From assembly GCF_000423405.1 (NCBI RefSeq), contig NZ_AUHX01000001.1:124001-188000 (forward strand): a DNA stretch of 64,000 bases. Reading direction: 5' to 3'. The notes beneath the pieces are model-generated. The model was given only the letters and a program-made list of their open reading frames with translations, did not search any database and was not told the origin of the DNA. The stretch is from Mesonia mobilis DSM 19841. Its GTDB lineage: Bacteria > Bacteroidota > Bacteroidia > Flavobacteriales > Flavobacteriaceae. Below, one piece after another: positions 52,373 through 60,794 of the stretch. Position numbers and translations under genes: made by a program. The first letter of the stretch is position 1, and every line of letters starts with the position of its first letter.

Positions 52373-52409
52373 AAAATCTAAAGACTTTCGGGTAAAAGGT
52401 CTCTGGTGA

Positions 52410-54236
52410 ATGAAACATTTTATACGCTACATTTTATTTTTCTGGGTGTTAAACTCGGCATTCTCCCAAACAGATTCGATCACTGTTTTGGAAGAAGTTT
52501 TGGTGATCCCAACGAAGTTGAAAGAATTTTCAACCGGGCAAACCTTGACGAGTTTGCAAGATTCGTTGTTACTTCAAAATAAGCCATCTTTAATTTCTGC
52601 CTTAAATTTTAATACGCCTATCTATTTTAAAGAAAATGGTTTGGGAATGGTGGCTTCACCATCCTTTAGAGGAACCAATGCTTCGCAAACCGCTGTGTTA
52701 TGGAACGGAATTAACATTAATTCTCGTTTTAATGGGCAAACCGATTTTAATACGATAAACACCGGAAGTTACGATGCGATCAACATTCGTGGCGGTGGCG
52801 GAAGTGTGATCTATGGTACCGGAGCTATTGGCGGAACGGTGCATTTGACCAACGAAGTCGATTTTAAAAAACAGTTCAAGAATCGGGTTTATATAGGTTA
52901 TGGTAGTTTTGATACGTACGATTTGCGCTATCAATTAAGCGCAGCCGATAAAAATTGGAGTACAAAAATCTCTTTCAGTAGAAATCAGTCAGACAACGAT
53001 TTTGAGTATATCGATGCTGATCGAAAAAATTTAAACGGAGCCTTTTACAACAATAGTTTAAATGCAGTTTTCGGTTATCAATTTCATAAAAATAACACCT
53101 TAAAATTTTATAGCGAAGTGTTTGAAAGTGAACGCCATTTTTCACTCATTCGACCTTCAGAAAATAGAACCAAATATGAAGACGTAAGTCTGAAAAATTT
53201 GTTGGAGTGGGAAGTAAGCGGTAAAAAAATCACTTCAATCGCTCGGGTAGCTTATTTAAAAGAAGAATATAAATATTTCCCGAATATTGAAACTGAATCC
53301 TTCACTTTCGGGGCAGCAAATACAGTGATCGGGAAATATGATTTTAGTTATAAATTTTCAAAAAAAATAAAACTGAATGCCATTCTTTCGCACGAATATA
53401 CCGATGGAGAAGGTTCAAGCATTCCGCAGAATGAGCGCAATATTTCTTCCGGAGCTTTATTGTTGAAGCATTTGGTGAATGAGAAATGGGCATATGAAAT
53501 CGCTGCCAGAAAAGAGTTGACGAACGATTATGAAAGTCCGTTACTATTTAGTTTTGGTACCGGTTACAGCTTTACCGATTTCTATAAATTAAAGCTGAAT
53601 GTTTCTAAAAACTTCAGAATTCCAACCTATAACGATCTGTATTGGGCAACCGGTGGAAATCCCGATCTAGCTGCAGAAGAAGCGATGCAATATGAATTAG
53701 GGAATGAATTTCTTTTCAGCAATTTTAAAATAACGTTGACCGGTTATTATAATGATATAAAACAAATGATCAATTGGGTTCCCGGGAGTAGCGGTTATTG
53801 GACGCCCAAAAATATAGATGAAGTAGCAACTTACGGTGCAGAATTTTTACTGAATTATAAAAAACAATTCGATCGTCATCTTTTCGCTGTAAATGGAACT
53901 TATGCGTACACCGTTTCAGAAAATAAAATTACCAAAAAACAATTGATCTACGTGCCTTATCATAAAGTCACGGGATCTATTTATTATGCATTTCAAGATC
54001 TATTTATTGAAACCCAAGCTTTGTATAACGGAGAGGTTTTTACGAGAAGTGACAACAATTCAAACTATAATTTAGACGCTTATTGGCTATGGAATGCAGG
54101 TTTAGGCTATCATATCTCTAAAAATTTTACGCTTGGTGGGAAGGTGAGAAACCTACTAAATAGCGATTATCAAAATGTAGAAGACCGGCGAATGCCCGGA
54201 ACTAATTATACTATTTATTTAACCCTTAATTTTTAA
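52410..54236 (+). CDS. btuB: TonB-dependent vitamin B12 receptor
   Basis: This is the outer membrane transporter for cobalamins. The 608 residues hold a signal peptide (ending SAFSQ), a TonB box near TDSITVLEEVLVIP, a plug (about 45-150, SPSFRGTNASQTAVLWNGIN and GGGSVIYGTGAIGGTVHLTN) and a 22-strand barrel ending LTLNF. The barrel signature FRIPTYNDLYWATGGNPDL matches BtuB/FepA receptors. Unlike SusC it has no N-terminal Ig domain. The riboswitch upstream fixes the ligand class. The BtuG-like gene follows after 3 bp. Confidence 0.95.
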   Translation: MKHFIRYILFFWVLNSAFSQTDSITVLEEVLVIPTKLKEFSTGQTLTSLQDSLLLQNKPSLISALNFNTPIYFKENGLGMVASPSFRGTNASQTAVLWNGININSRFNGQTDFNTINTGSYDAINIRGGGGSVIYGTGAIGGTVHLTNEVDFKKQFKNRVYIGYGSFDTYDLRYQLSAADKNWSTKISFSRNQSDNDFEYIDADRKNLNGAFYNNSLNAVFGYQFHKNNTLKFYSEVFESERHFSLIRPSENRTKYEDVSLKNLLEWEVSGKKITSIARVAYLKEEYKYFPNIETESFTFGAANTVIGKYDFSYKFSKKIKLNAILSHEYTDGEGSSIPQNERNISSGALLLKHLVNEKWAYEIAARKELTNDYESPLLFSFGTGYSFTDFYKLKLNVSKNFRIPTYNDLYWATGGNPDLAAEEAMQYELGNEFLFSNFKITLTGYYNDIKQMINWVPGSSGYWTPKNIDEVATYGAEFLLNYKKQFDRHLFAVNGTYAYTVSENKITKKQLIYVPYHKVTGSIYYAFQDLFIETQALYNGEVFTRSDNNSNYNLDAYWLWNAGLGYHISKNFTLGGKVRNLLNSDYQNVEDRRMPGTNYTIYLTLNF

Positions 54237-54239
54237 AAC

Positions 54240-55292
54240 ATGAAACTTACCAAATTTTTAGCGGGAGCCTTTATCGGTTCTATTTTATTAAGCGCTTGTA
54301 GCGATGATGATGATTTTACCGGAGAAATCGATGAACCTCTTGGAACTTATGACAACGGAATTTTAGTATTAAATGAAGGAGGAATAGGAACGGTAACTTA
54401 CATCAGCGAAGATTTACAAACGAGTGAACAAGCTATTTATCAAGCTGTAAATAGTGGTGACGATATTGGAGCTTACGCGCAATCGATCTTTTTTGATGAC
54501 GATCTAGCGTATATTATTTCTAACGGTTCTAACTTAATTACCGTAGTAAATCGTTATACGTTTGAATTAGTTGGGAAAGTTGATAGTGGTTTGAATGTGC
54601 CTCGTTACGGAGTTGTAGAAAACGGAAAAGCTTACGTAACCAATCAAGCAGATTTTTCAACCAACGAAGACGATTATGTTGCCGTTATTAATTTACAAAG
54701 TTTAGAAGTTGAACAAACTGTCGTTATTGGGAATGCTGTAGAATTTATTGAAGAAGAAGACGGTTTACTTTATATTCAGAATGCAACTTATGGAACGGGA
54801 AATTATATTTCTGTATTTAACCCGACTACAAATCAGGTTGAAAATACGTTAACTACTGCCGATCAATTAAATTCTTTTGAGATCGAAGACGGGATCATTT
54901 ATGCATTGAGCGCAAACTCTATACAACGTTACCATATAAATTCATTAGAAATGATTAGTGCGGTAGATTTTAGTTTTGGTACACAAGAAAATCCACTTTC
55001 TGCTGCTAATTTAGATATTGAAGATGATCAAATTTACTTTACGGTAGGAACTTCAGTTTACCGTATGGGAATTAATGCTGAAGAAGCTCCGGAAGAGGCA
55101 GTTTTAACCTATAATTCTAATTCTGCTTATGGAGTTATGTACGGTTTTGAGGTTGAAGATAACCGTATTTATATTGCCGATGGTGGCGATTTTGGATCAG
55201 ATAGTTTTGTAGAAGTTTATGACCTTCAAGGGAATCTATTAAATAATATTACCGTAGGAGTGGGTCCTAATGGTTTTTATTTTAATGACTAA
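54240..55292 (+). CDS. btuG: BtuG-like surface beta-propeller lipoprotein
   Basis: In Bacteroides, BtuG is a surface lipoprotein with a seven-bladed propeller that binds B12 very tightly and passes it to BtuB. Here 350 residues have lipobox LSAC (Cys20) followed by SDDDDF, the acidic surface-export signal, and YncE-like repeating blades (GILVLNEGGIGTVTYIS, DDDLAYIISNGSNLITVVN, KAYVTNQADF, GLLYIQNATY, IYIADGG). The 3-bp distance from btuB shows co-transcription under the riboswitch. The propeller and location support BtuG function, though similarity to BtuG itself was not tested. Confidence 0.82.
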   Translation: MKLTKFLAGAFIGSILLSACSDDDDFTGEIDEPLGTYDNGILVLNEGGIGTVTYISEDLQTSEQAIYQAVNSGDDIGAYAQSIFFDDDLAYIISNGSNLITVVNRYTFELVGKVDSGLNVPRYGVVENGKAYVTNQADFSTNEDDYVAVINLQSLEVEQTVVIGNAVEFIEEEDGLLYIQNATYGTGNYISVFNPTTNQVENTLTTADQLNSFEIEDGIIYALSANSIQRYHINSLEMISAVDFSFGTQENPLSAANLDIEDDQIYFTVGTSVYRMGINAEEAPEEAVLTYNSNSAYGVMYGFEVEDNRIYIADGGDFGSDSFVEVYDLQGNLLNNITVGVGPNGFYFND

Positions 55293-55331
55293 TACTTTGA
55301 AGTAAATAGGTGCTTTTGAGTTAAGCACAAA

Positions 55332-55360
55332 AAAACTCCCGATGATAAATCGGGAGTTTT
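55332..55360. terminator. Bidirectional terminator, btuG and S41 protease genes
   Basis: Stem AAAACTCCCGAT / ATCGGGAGTTTT with a 5-nt loop, between the two converging genes (39 bp from btuG, 24 bp from the protease). Confidence 0.9.
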
Positions 55361-55383
55361 GTATTTTATAAGGTATTTAAAAA

Positions 55384-56778
55384 TTATTCAACAGTTTCAA
55401 CATACATACGCTGAAAGTTTGGCTGATTCATATCGCTTTCACCAATAAGTTCAACCTCTGTAAAACTAGGCTGTGGTGGAGCCATTCTTCCGAAGCTTAC
55501 ATCGTTTAAAGCCGCGGCAAATAAGTTTTCATTTGGGTTTCCTAATTCTCCTAAATTAGCAAAATCTTCTTCAGCTTGAATTGTAGGGATCAATCCGTCA
55601 TCATAATCTGTAAAACCATTAGCATTCACCGATTTTAAAATTAAAGGTTGCATCGCGTAACGGTGATTAATGTTAGCTCCGGCACGAGAAAAATCTGGTG
55701 AATCGTAAAGGGTTACCGAACCTTGGTATTTTCCGGTAGTTGCTGTTCCTACCTGAACTACTTCAATATAAGGTCTTAAAGAGGCGATTAATAATTCACT
55801 TGCCGATGCGGTACTTTGCGTGGTAAGTACATAAACTTTATTTAGGTTTAGACTATTAATACCGGCGCCGGTACTAATTTCATTATTAAATAAACGTTCT
55901 TGATCTTCAAAAAGTTCGTTATAAACCTGCGTAGAAAAAAGTTGACCGTCAAACTGACCGGTAATCATACTTGCCAAATCGTTACTGGTTTCGATACTTC
56001 CGCCACCATTGTAACGTAAATCAACCACTAAATCGGTGATATTTTCAGCTTGAAATTGTGAAAATGCATTATTCAGGTCATTATCAAAATTACGGTTAAA
56101 CGCGTTGTACATTAAATAACCAACTTTTTGATTGTTTTCTAACTCGATGGTATTTACAATATGTACCGGATTTTCGGTGTATTCTTGTTTGGTTAACGTG
56201 ATGGTTTCTTCAAGTGGCGTAAGCGTTCCTGCTTCAAAATTCGCCAAACCTATCGTATAGGTATTTGGAGCTAATAATTCACGAAAATTATCTACACTTA
56301 ATGCTGTGCCGTCTATTCTGTTAAAGATCATTCCTCTGGTAACACCTTCGCTTTCTGCAGAAGTATTTGGTAAAACGTAACGTACATAACCAAAAACATC
56401 ATTGGTGTTGCTTATGCTTACGAGTCCGTATTCCATTCCATTATTCAGCGTAATTCCATCTAAATTATTTTCTAAAACGCGATAATCAGAATAAATAACA
56501 CTAAAACGATCATCGGGAGAAAGTAAAGCTTCAAAGAAATTTTCTGGTGTTGAGTAATTATTTTTAAATTGAGTAACAGCTTCTTCACTAATATCTTCTG
56601 CCAGTATAGGAATATCTCCTTTATAAAGGTAGAAAATATCTAAACCTCGATATATAAAGTCTTTAATATCATCTACAGAAGCGGGGTTTATATCATCATC
56701 TTGATCTTCAAAACAAGAAGTTAAGAGACTCACAGAGAATACCAATAGAAATAAATGGGTAATTTTATTTTTCATCAT
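55384..56778 (-). CDS. S41-family C-terminal processing peptidase, lipoprotein
   Basis: A 464-residue exported protease with lipobox LTSC (Cys22) and an acidic stretch after it (FEDQDDD), so it is probably surface-exposed or in the outer membrane. An S41 N-terminal helical part and a PDZ region (about 110-200, ESEGVTRGMIFNRIDGTALS) precede the S41 catalytic domain (about 225-400), with LVVDLRYNGGGSIETSNDLA and the nucleophile in TQSTASASELLIAS. Its targets are unknown. It is divergent from the ECF sigma operon, with which it may share control. Confidence 0.9.
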   Translation of the reverse strand: MMKNKITHLFLLVFSVSLLTSCFEDQDDDINPASVDDIKDFIYRGLDIFYLYKGDIPILAEDISEEAVTQFKNNYSTPENFFEALLSPDDRFSVIYSDYRVLENNLDGITLNNGMEYGLVSISNTNDVFGYVRYVLPNTSAESEGVTRGMIFNRIDGTALSVDNFRELLAPNTYTIGLANFEAGTLTPLEETITLTKQEYTENPVHIVNTIELENNQKVGYLMYNAFNRNFDNDLNNAFSQFQAENITDLVVDLRYNGGGSIETSNDLASMITGQFDGQLFSTQVYNELFEDQERLFNNEISTGAGINSLNLNKVYVLTTQSTASASELLIASLRPYIEVVQVGTATTGKYQGSVTLYDSPDFSRAGANINHRYAMQPLILKSVNANGFTDYDDGLIPTIQAEEDFANLGELGNPNENLFAAALNDVSFGRMAPPQPSFTEVELIGESDMNQPNFQRMYVETVE

Positions 56779-56834
56779 TGCAATTTAAAAGTATAACTCT
56801 AAAATAATCACAATATTATAAATTGAAAATATAT

Positions 56835-56860
56835 TGTAACAAAATTTAAACCCGTTCGTC
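56835..56860 (+). promoter_or_regulatory. ECF-type promoter of the sigma factor operon
   Basis: TGTAAC (56835-56840), 16-bp spacer, CGTC (56857-56860), 29 bp before the ATG. This is the classic ECF layout (AAC in -35, CGTC in -10), not the housekeeping -33/-7 type, so the operon is probably self-activated. Confidence 0.7.
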
Positions 56861-56889
56861 ACCATAGTGTAGAGCGAAAGCAAAAAGAA

Positions 56890-57399
56890 ATGAACCAACA
56901 AGAATTTTTAGTTTTTATAGAACCCATTAAAGATAAGATGTACAGACTTTCGGTACGCTTGTTGGTTTCTAAAGAAGCAGCGCAAGATGCGGTTCAAGAA
57001 GTATTTGTAAAACTCTGGAACAAAAGAGATACTTTAAAAAAATACGATAATGCACACGCTTTCGCGATGACGGTGACTAAAAATCATTGTCTCGATCAAT
57101 TAAAACTGAAGAAAAATAATAACCTGAGAATTGTTCATAGTAATTATGAAGATGAAAGTAAATCGCTTCAAAAACAATTAGAAGCAAAAAACGAATTAGA
57201 AATTGTTGCTGAAATTATTAAAGATCTATCAGAACAGGAACAAACCTTAATTCAACTTCGAGATATTGAGCAATTAGAATATGAAGAGATTATAGAAATT
57301 ACCGGGATGAAGCCTACCGCTATAAGAGTAGCTTTATCTCGTGCCAGAAAAAAAATTAGAAAAGAAATTATTAAAAAACATCGCTATGGAACTGTCTAA
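56890..57399 (+). CDS. ECF-type RNA polymerase sigma factor
   Basis: A 169-residue sigma factor of the extracytoplasmic-function group. Region 2 (about 10-75) has MYRLSVRLLVSKEAAQDAVQ and EVFVKLWNKRDTL with the -10 recognition stretch AFAMTVTKNHCLDQLK. Region 4 (about 105-160) has LSEQEQTLIQLRDIEQLEYE and the helix-turn-helix ITGMKPTAIRVALSRARKKI. It overlaps the next gene, a membrane protein that looks like its anti-sigma partner, by 14 bp. Confidence 0.95.
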   Translation: MNQQEFLVFIEPIKDKMYRLSVRLLVSKEAAQDAVQEVFVKLWNKRDTLKKYDNAHAFAMTVTKNHCLDQLKLKKNNNLRIVHSNYEDESKSLQKQLEAKNELEIVAEIIKDLSEQEQTLIQLRDIEQLEYEEIIEITGMKPTAIRVALSRARKKIRKEIIKKHRYGTV

Positions 57400-57853
57400 C
57401 ATCAAAACCCTACTCGATAAATATCTAGAGGCAGAAACTACGCTAGCTGAAGAAAAAGTTTTAGAAACTTACTTTCTTTCAGATCACGTAACTCCAGAAT
57501 TGCAAGAGTACATTCCGTTATTCAACTTTTTTGAAAACGAACGAAGCCTCGAAACTTCAGAAGAAATAGAATTTAAAATGCCTTTTGAAGTTGAAGAAAA
57601 ACGATCTAACCGATCATTAATTTACAAATGGTCTGGTATTGCGGCAAGTGTAGCCATTTTAGTCTCGGTTTTTATTTTCAACCAACAACAAAAAAATACT
57701 GTAACTAATCAAGCACCGGTAGAATATGAACTGGCGATGCAAAACACACAAGATTTACTGTTAATGATGACCGATGCGGTTTCTAACGGTAAAAAGCAGT
57801 TAACCTATTTAAAAGAAATCAATCAAACCAAAAATCAATTAATAAACAAATAG
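57386..57853 (+). CDS. Probable anti-sigma factor, single-pass membrane protein
   Basis: I use the ATG inside the end of the sigma gene (155 residues, MELSNIKTLLDKYLEAETT). The N-terminal 65 or so residues resemble the helical zinc-free anti-sigma domain (LLDKYLEAETTLAEEKVLET, then FFLSDH-type spacing). One membrane helix (about 86-103, WSGIAASVAILVSVFIF) is followed by a short periplasmic part. The overlap and position after the ECF gene are the main evidence; no family name was recognised from sequence alone. Confidence 0.75.
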   Translation: MELSNIKTLLDKYLEAETTLAEEKVLETYFLSDHVTPELQEYIPLFNFFENERSLETSEEIEFKMPFEVEEKRSNRSLIYKWSGIAASVAILVSVFIFNQQQKNTVTNQAPVEYELAMQNTQDLLLMMTDAVSNGKKQLTYLKEINQTKNQLINK

Positions 57854-57857
57854 TCCT

Positions 57858-58382
57858 ATGAAAAAGTTAGTATTAATTATTGCATTAAGTGTATTCCCGT
57901 TTTTAAGTCAAGCGCAGTCGTTTAGCAATTATGCAGATATGAAAGGCGTAAGCTCGATGGTAATGACCAGCGAGATGTTTAAACTTCTAGCCGATATAGA
58001 TTTTGAAAGTACCGATCCAGAAGTAAAACGTTACATTCAGCTTATTGAAAATTTAGAAGACATTAAAGTTTTAACTACGCAAGATGCTTCAATTTCAAAA
58101 AAGATGGAGGCCGATGTTAATTCTTATTTAAGTTCAGCTTCCATGAGTAAACTTATGAGCTTTAAAGATGATGGTAAAGAAGTGAACTTTTACTCAAAAC
58201 CAGGAAGTAAAAAAGGAGCGGTAAGTCAACTTTTTATGTTCTTAAAAGGAATGGAAGAAGGAGAACCAATTACCGTAATAATGTCGATCACCGGAGATAT
58301 CGATTTAAAAGAAGTGTCTAAACTGGCGCAAGATTTAGAAGTTCCCGGTGCAGACCAATTAGAAAAAGTAAACGAAAAATAA
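57858..58382 (+). CDS. DUF4252 exported protein
   Basis: A 174-residue periplasmic protein of family DUF4252, with a signal peptide ending SQAQ. Marks are FSNYADMKGVSSMVMTSEMF near the start, ENLEDIKVLTT in the middle, and a C-terminal VSQLFMFLKGMEEGEPITVI. The function is unknown. It follows the anti-sigma gene by 4 bp and precedes a second DUF4252 gene by 9 bp. In this phylum such proteins often sit in ECF operons, which suggests a link to envelope stress sensing. Confidence 0.85.
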   Translation: MKKLVLIIALSVFPFLSQAQSFSNYADMKGVSSMVMTSEMFKLLADIDFESTDPEVKRYIQLIENLEDIKVLTTQDASISKKMEADVNSYLSSASMSKLMSFKDDGKEVNFYSKPGSKKGAVSQLFMFLKGMEEGEPITVIMSITGDIDLKEVSKLAQDLEVPGADQLEKVNEK

Positions 58383-58391
58383 AAAATTGCT

Positions 58392-58982
58392 ATGAAAAAG
58401 ATAAATCTAATTTTGTTACTTGTTATCGCAGTGGTTGCGGTCGCTTGTAACAGTGAGCCTTCACTACAAAAATATTATGTAGAAAATCAAGAAAATGAAA
58501 ATTTTGTAGTCTTAGATGTTCCTTCGAGTTTATTTTTAGGAGATAATTCTGGCCTTTCAGAAGAAGATCAAAAAGTGATTCGATCGATAAGAAAAGCCAA
58601 TGTGTTAGTCTTACCGGTAAACAATAACAATCAAGATGTTTATCAAGAAGAAAAAGCTACGATGGAAACTATTCTGAAAGATGAAAAATACAAAGTCTTA
58701 ATGCGTTTTGGATCTTCAGGAAAAAATGTAAAAGTGATGTATTTAGGTGAAGAAGATGCCATCGACGAAGTAATTGTTTATGCTAACGACGATACCAAAG
58801 GTTTTGCGGTAGCTCGATTATTGGGTGACGATATGAATTTTGCTGCCATTATGAAGTTAATGCGATCTGCTGCAAAAGGCGACGTCGATGTAAATTTAGA
58901 TGTTTTAGAAGGTTTTGGTAAAGAGCTAAACGAAAAATCTGAGAAAACAAAAGATAGTATCGAAGTAAAAGTAGAAATATAG
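58392..58982 (+). CDS. DUF4252 lipoprotein
   Basis: The second DUF4252 member, 196 residues, with lipobox VAVAC (Cys19). Shared features with the first are FVVLDVPSSLFLG, IRSIRKANVLVLPVN (the counterpart of ENLEDIKVLTT) and a C-terminal strand region DDMNFAAIMKLMRSAAKGD. It has a charged tail (ELNEKSEKTKDSIEVK). It is likely a diverged duplicate of its neighbour, one free in the periplasm and one anchored to a membrane. It is last in the ECF operon, ahead of a terminator. Confidence 0.85.
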   Translation: MKKINLILLLVIAVVAVACNSEPSLQKYYVENQENENFVVLDVPSSLFLGDNSGLSEEDQKVIRSIRKANVLVLPVNNNNQDVYQEEKATMETILKDEKYKVLMRFGSSGKNVKVMYLGEEDAIDEVIVYANDDTKGFAVARLLGDDMNFAAIMKLMRSAAKGDVDVNLDVLEGFGKELNEKSEKTKDSIEVKVEI

Positions 58983-59015
58983 GATTCCACATAAAATTCA
59001 TCAATCAATCAATTC

Positions 59016-59044
59016 ACCGGATTTTATTTAAATCCGGTTTTTTT
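59016..59044 (+). terminator. Terminator of the ECF sigma operon
   Basis: Stem ACCGGATTT / AAATCCGGT with a 5-nt loop, then seven T residues, 33 bp after the last gene. Confidence 0.9.
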
Positions 59045-59118
59045 ATGCCCAAGCTTAACTTTTCTTTAAACCTTAAACGAATACGTTTTCTTTACCTTTA
59101 TTAGAAAACTATATTCCA

Positions 59119-60741
59119 ATGAAATTTTTTATAAATAATCCTCAACAAGTCGTAGATGAAGGGATTGAAGGTTTACTCACCGATCCTAATCTTACCAAAC
59201 TAGATAACTTTCCAGAAGTTCGAGTCGTTCTTCGTAAAAACATCGATAAAAATAAAGTCGCTGTCATTTCTGGCGGTGGCTCGGGTCACGAGCCTGCGCA
59301 CGCTGGTTTTGTAGGCGAAGGAATGTTAACTGCTGCCGTTTGTGGCGATATTTTTGCTTCACCATCTGTCGATGCAGTTTTGTCTGCCATTGTTGCCACG
59401 ACCGGAGAAAAAGGTTGCTTACTTATTATTAAAAATTATACCGGCGACCGACTTAATTTTGGTCTGGCTGCAGAACAAGCTCGCGATATGGGTTACAAAG
59501 TTGAAACCGTTATTGTGGGTGACGATATTGCGTTAGGTGAAGATGTTGAGCAGCGCGGTTTAGCAGGAACTTTATTTGTTCACAAAGCTGCCGGTTATTT
59601 AGCTGAGGAAGGCAAAAATTTAGCTCAAGTTACCAAAATGGCTAAAAAAGTTGCCGAGCAAACTTTTTCTATCGGACTTTCCTTAGAAGAAGGACAAAAG
59701 TTTCAAAACCCTGAAAGTTCTCGTTTAGATCAATCGGAAGCTGAACTCGGTTTAGGTATTCACGGTGAACCCGGCGTAGAAACCATTTCGATGGATAATG
59801 CAGAAAGTCTAATGCAACAAGCAATTCAGAAATTAAAAGAATATCTACCTTCTGAAGATAAAGAATATGCTTTAATGCTGAATAACCTAGGAAGTGTCAC
59901 TCCGTTAGAAATGAATATTTTACTCTACGCATTTCAAAAATCAGAGCTGGCAGAACGAGTGAAGTTAATTGTTGGTCCTTCACAATTGATGACTTCCTTA
60001 AATATGAATGGTTTTTCAATTTCGATGTTAGTTATAGATGAAGAAATTAAAAAAGCTTTAACTGCAAAAGCAACACCCGTTTCTTGGTTCATTAGAGAAT
60101 TTGGTAAAATAAGTTCAGTTGAAAGTCCGCAATTACCGGAGACACTTCCATTTGAAGCTTCTTCAAATTCAGCTAAAGAAAAATCATTGCAAAAAATTAC
60201 CAAAGAATTAATCAGTTTAGAAAAAGAACTCAACGCGATCGATGAAAAAGTTGGCGATGGCGACGCAGGTTCAACATTTGCTACAGGAGCGAAGAAATTA
60301 CAAGAATTACACGATAAATTACCGTTTAATAATGACGCCGAATTACTCATTACTATCGGAAGAATTTTAGCTCGGGAAACCGGAGGTTCTAGCGGAGTTT
60401 TACTTTCTATTATGTTCACACGTGCGGGGAATGCTTACAAAGAACATCAGCATTTAGGAAAAGCTTTAAACGAAGGCTTGCAAAAAATGAAAGAATTTGG
60501 TGGTGCCGAAGAAGGACAGCGTACGATGATCGATGCGTTACAACCGGCATTTACAGTTTTAGCAGAAGATGGAACGATCGAAGAGGCGGCAAAAAAGGCT
60601 AGGGAAGGAGCCAACAAAACCAAAGAAATTACCAATACAGATTTTGGCCGATCTTCTTATTTATCTGAAAAATCTTTAAAGGATATTCCAGATCCGGGAG
60701 CAGAAGCCGTTGCAAAAGTTTTTGAAGTACTCACTTCATAA
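59119..60741 (+). CDS. dhaK: Dihydroxyacetone kinase, ATP-dependent, single chain
   Basis: This enzyme phosphorylates dihydroxyacetone (or glyceraldehyde) with ATP. The 540 residues combine the K domain (about 1-325: VAVISGGGSGHEPAHAGFVG, VCGDIFASPSVDAVL; the substrate-binding His lies in GIHGEPGVETI) and the L domain (about 355-540: DEKVGDGDAGSTFATGAKKL with metal-binding Asp residues, ETGGSSGVLLSIMF, GQRTMIDALQPA). This is the fused, ATP-using form, not the PTS-linked DhaKLM. No glycerol genes are adjacent, so its in vivo role is open. Confidence 0.94.
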   Translation: MKFFINNPQQVVDEGIEGLLTDPNLTKLDNFPEVRVVLRKNIDKNKVAVISGGGSGHEPAHAGFVGEGMLTAAVCGDIFASPSVDAVLSAIVATTGEKGCLLIIKNYTGDRLNFGLAAEQARDMGYKVETVIVGDDIALGEDVEQRGLAGTLFVHKAAGYLAEEGKNLAQVTKMAKKVAEQTFSIGLSLEEGQKFQNPESSRLDQSEAELGLGIHGEPGVETISMDNAESLMQQAIQKLKEYLPSEDKEYALMLNNLGSVTPLEMNILLYAFQKSELAERVKLIVGPSQLMTSLNMNGFSISMLVIDEEIKKALTAKATPVSWFIREFGKISSVESPQLPETLPFEASSNSAKEKSLQKITKELISLEKELNAIDEKVGDGDAGSTFATGAKKLQELHDKLPFNNDAELLITIGRILARETGGSSGVLLSIMFTRAGNAYKEHQHLGKALNEGLQKMKEFGGAEEGQRTMIDALQPAFTVLAEDGTIEEAAKKAREGANKTKEITNTDFGRSSYLSEKSLKDIPDPGAEAVAKVFEVLTS

Positions 60742-60744
60742 ACT

Positions 60745-60776
60745 AAAAAAGCCACTGCAATTGCAGTGGCTTTTTT
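60745..60776. terminator. Bidirectional terminator, dhaK and sdaA
   Basis: A 32-bp perfect palindrome: A6, GCCACTGCAA / TTGCAGTGGC, T6. It lies 4 bp after dhaK and 18 bp from the sdaA stop on the other strand, so it serves both converging genes. Confidence 0.92.
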
Positions 60777-60794
60777 AATATACTTCATTACTAA

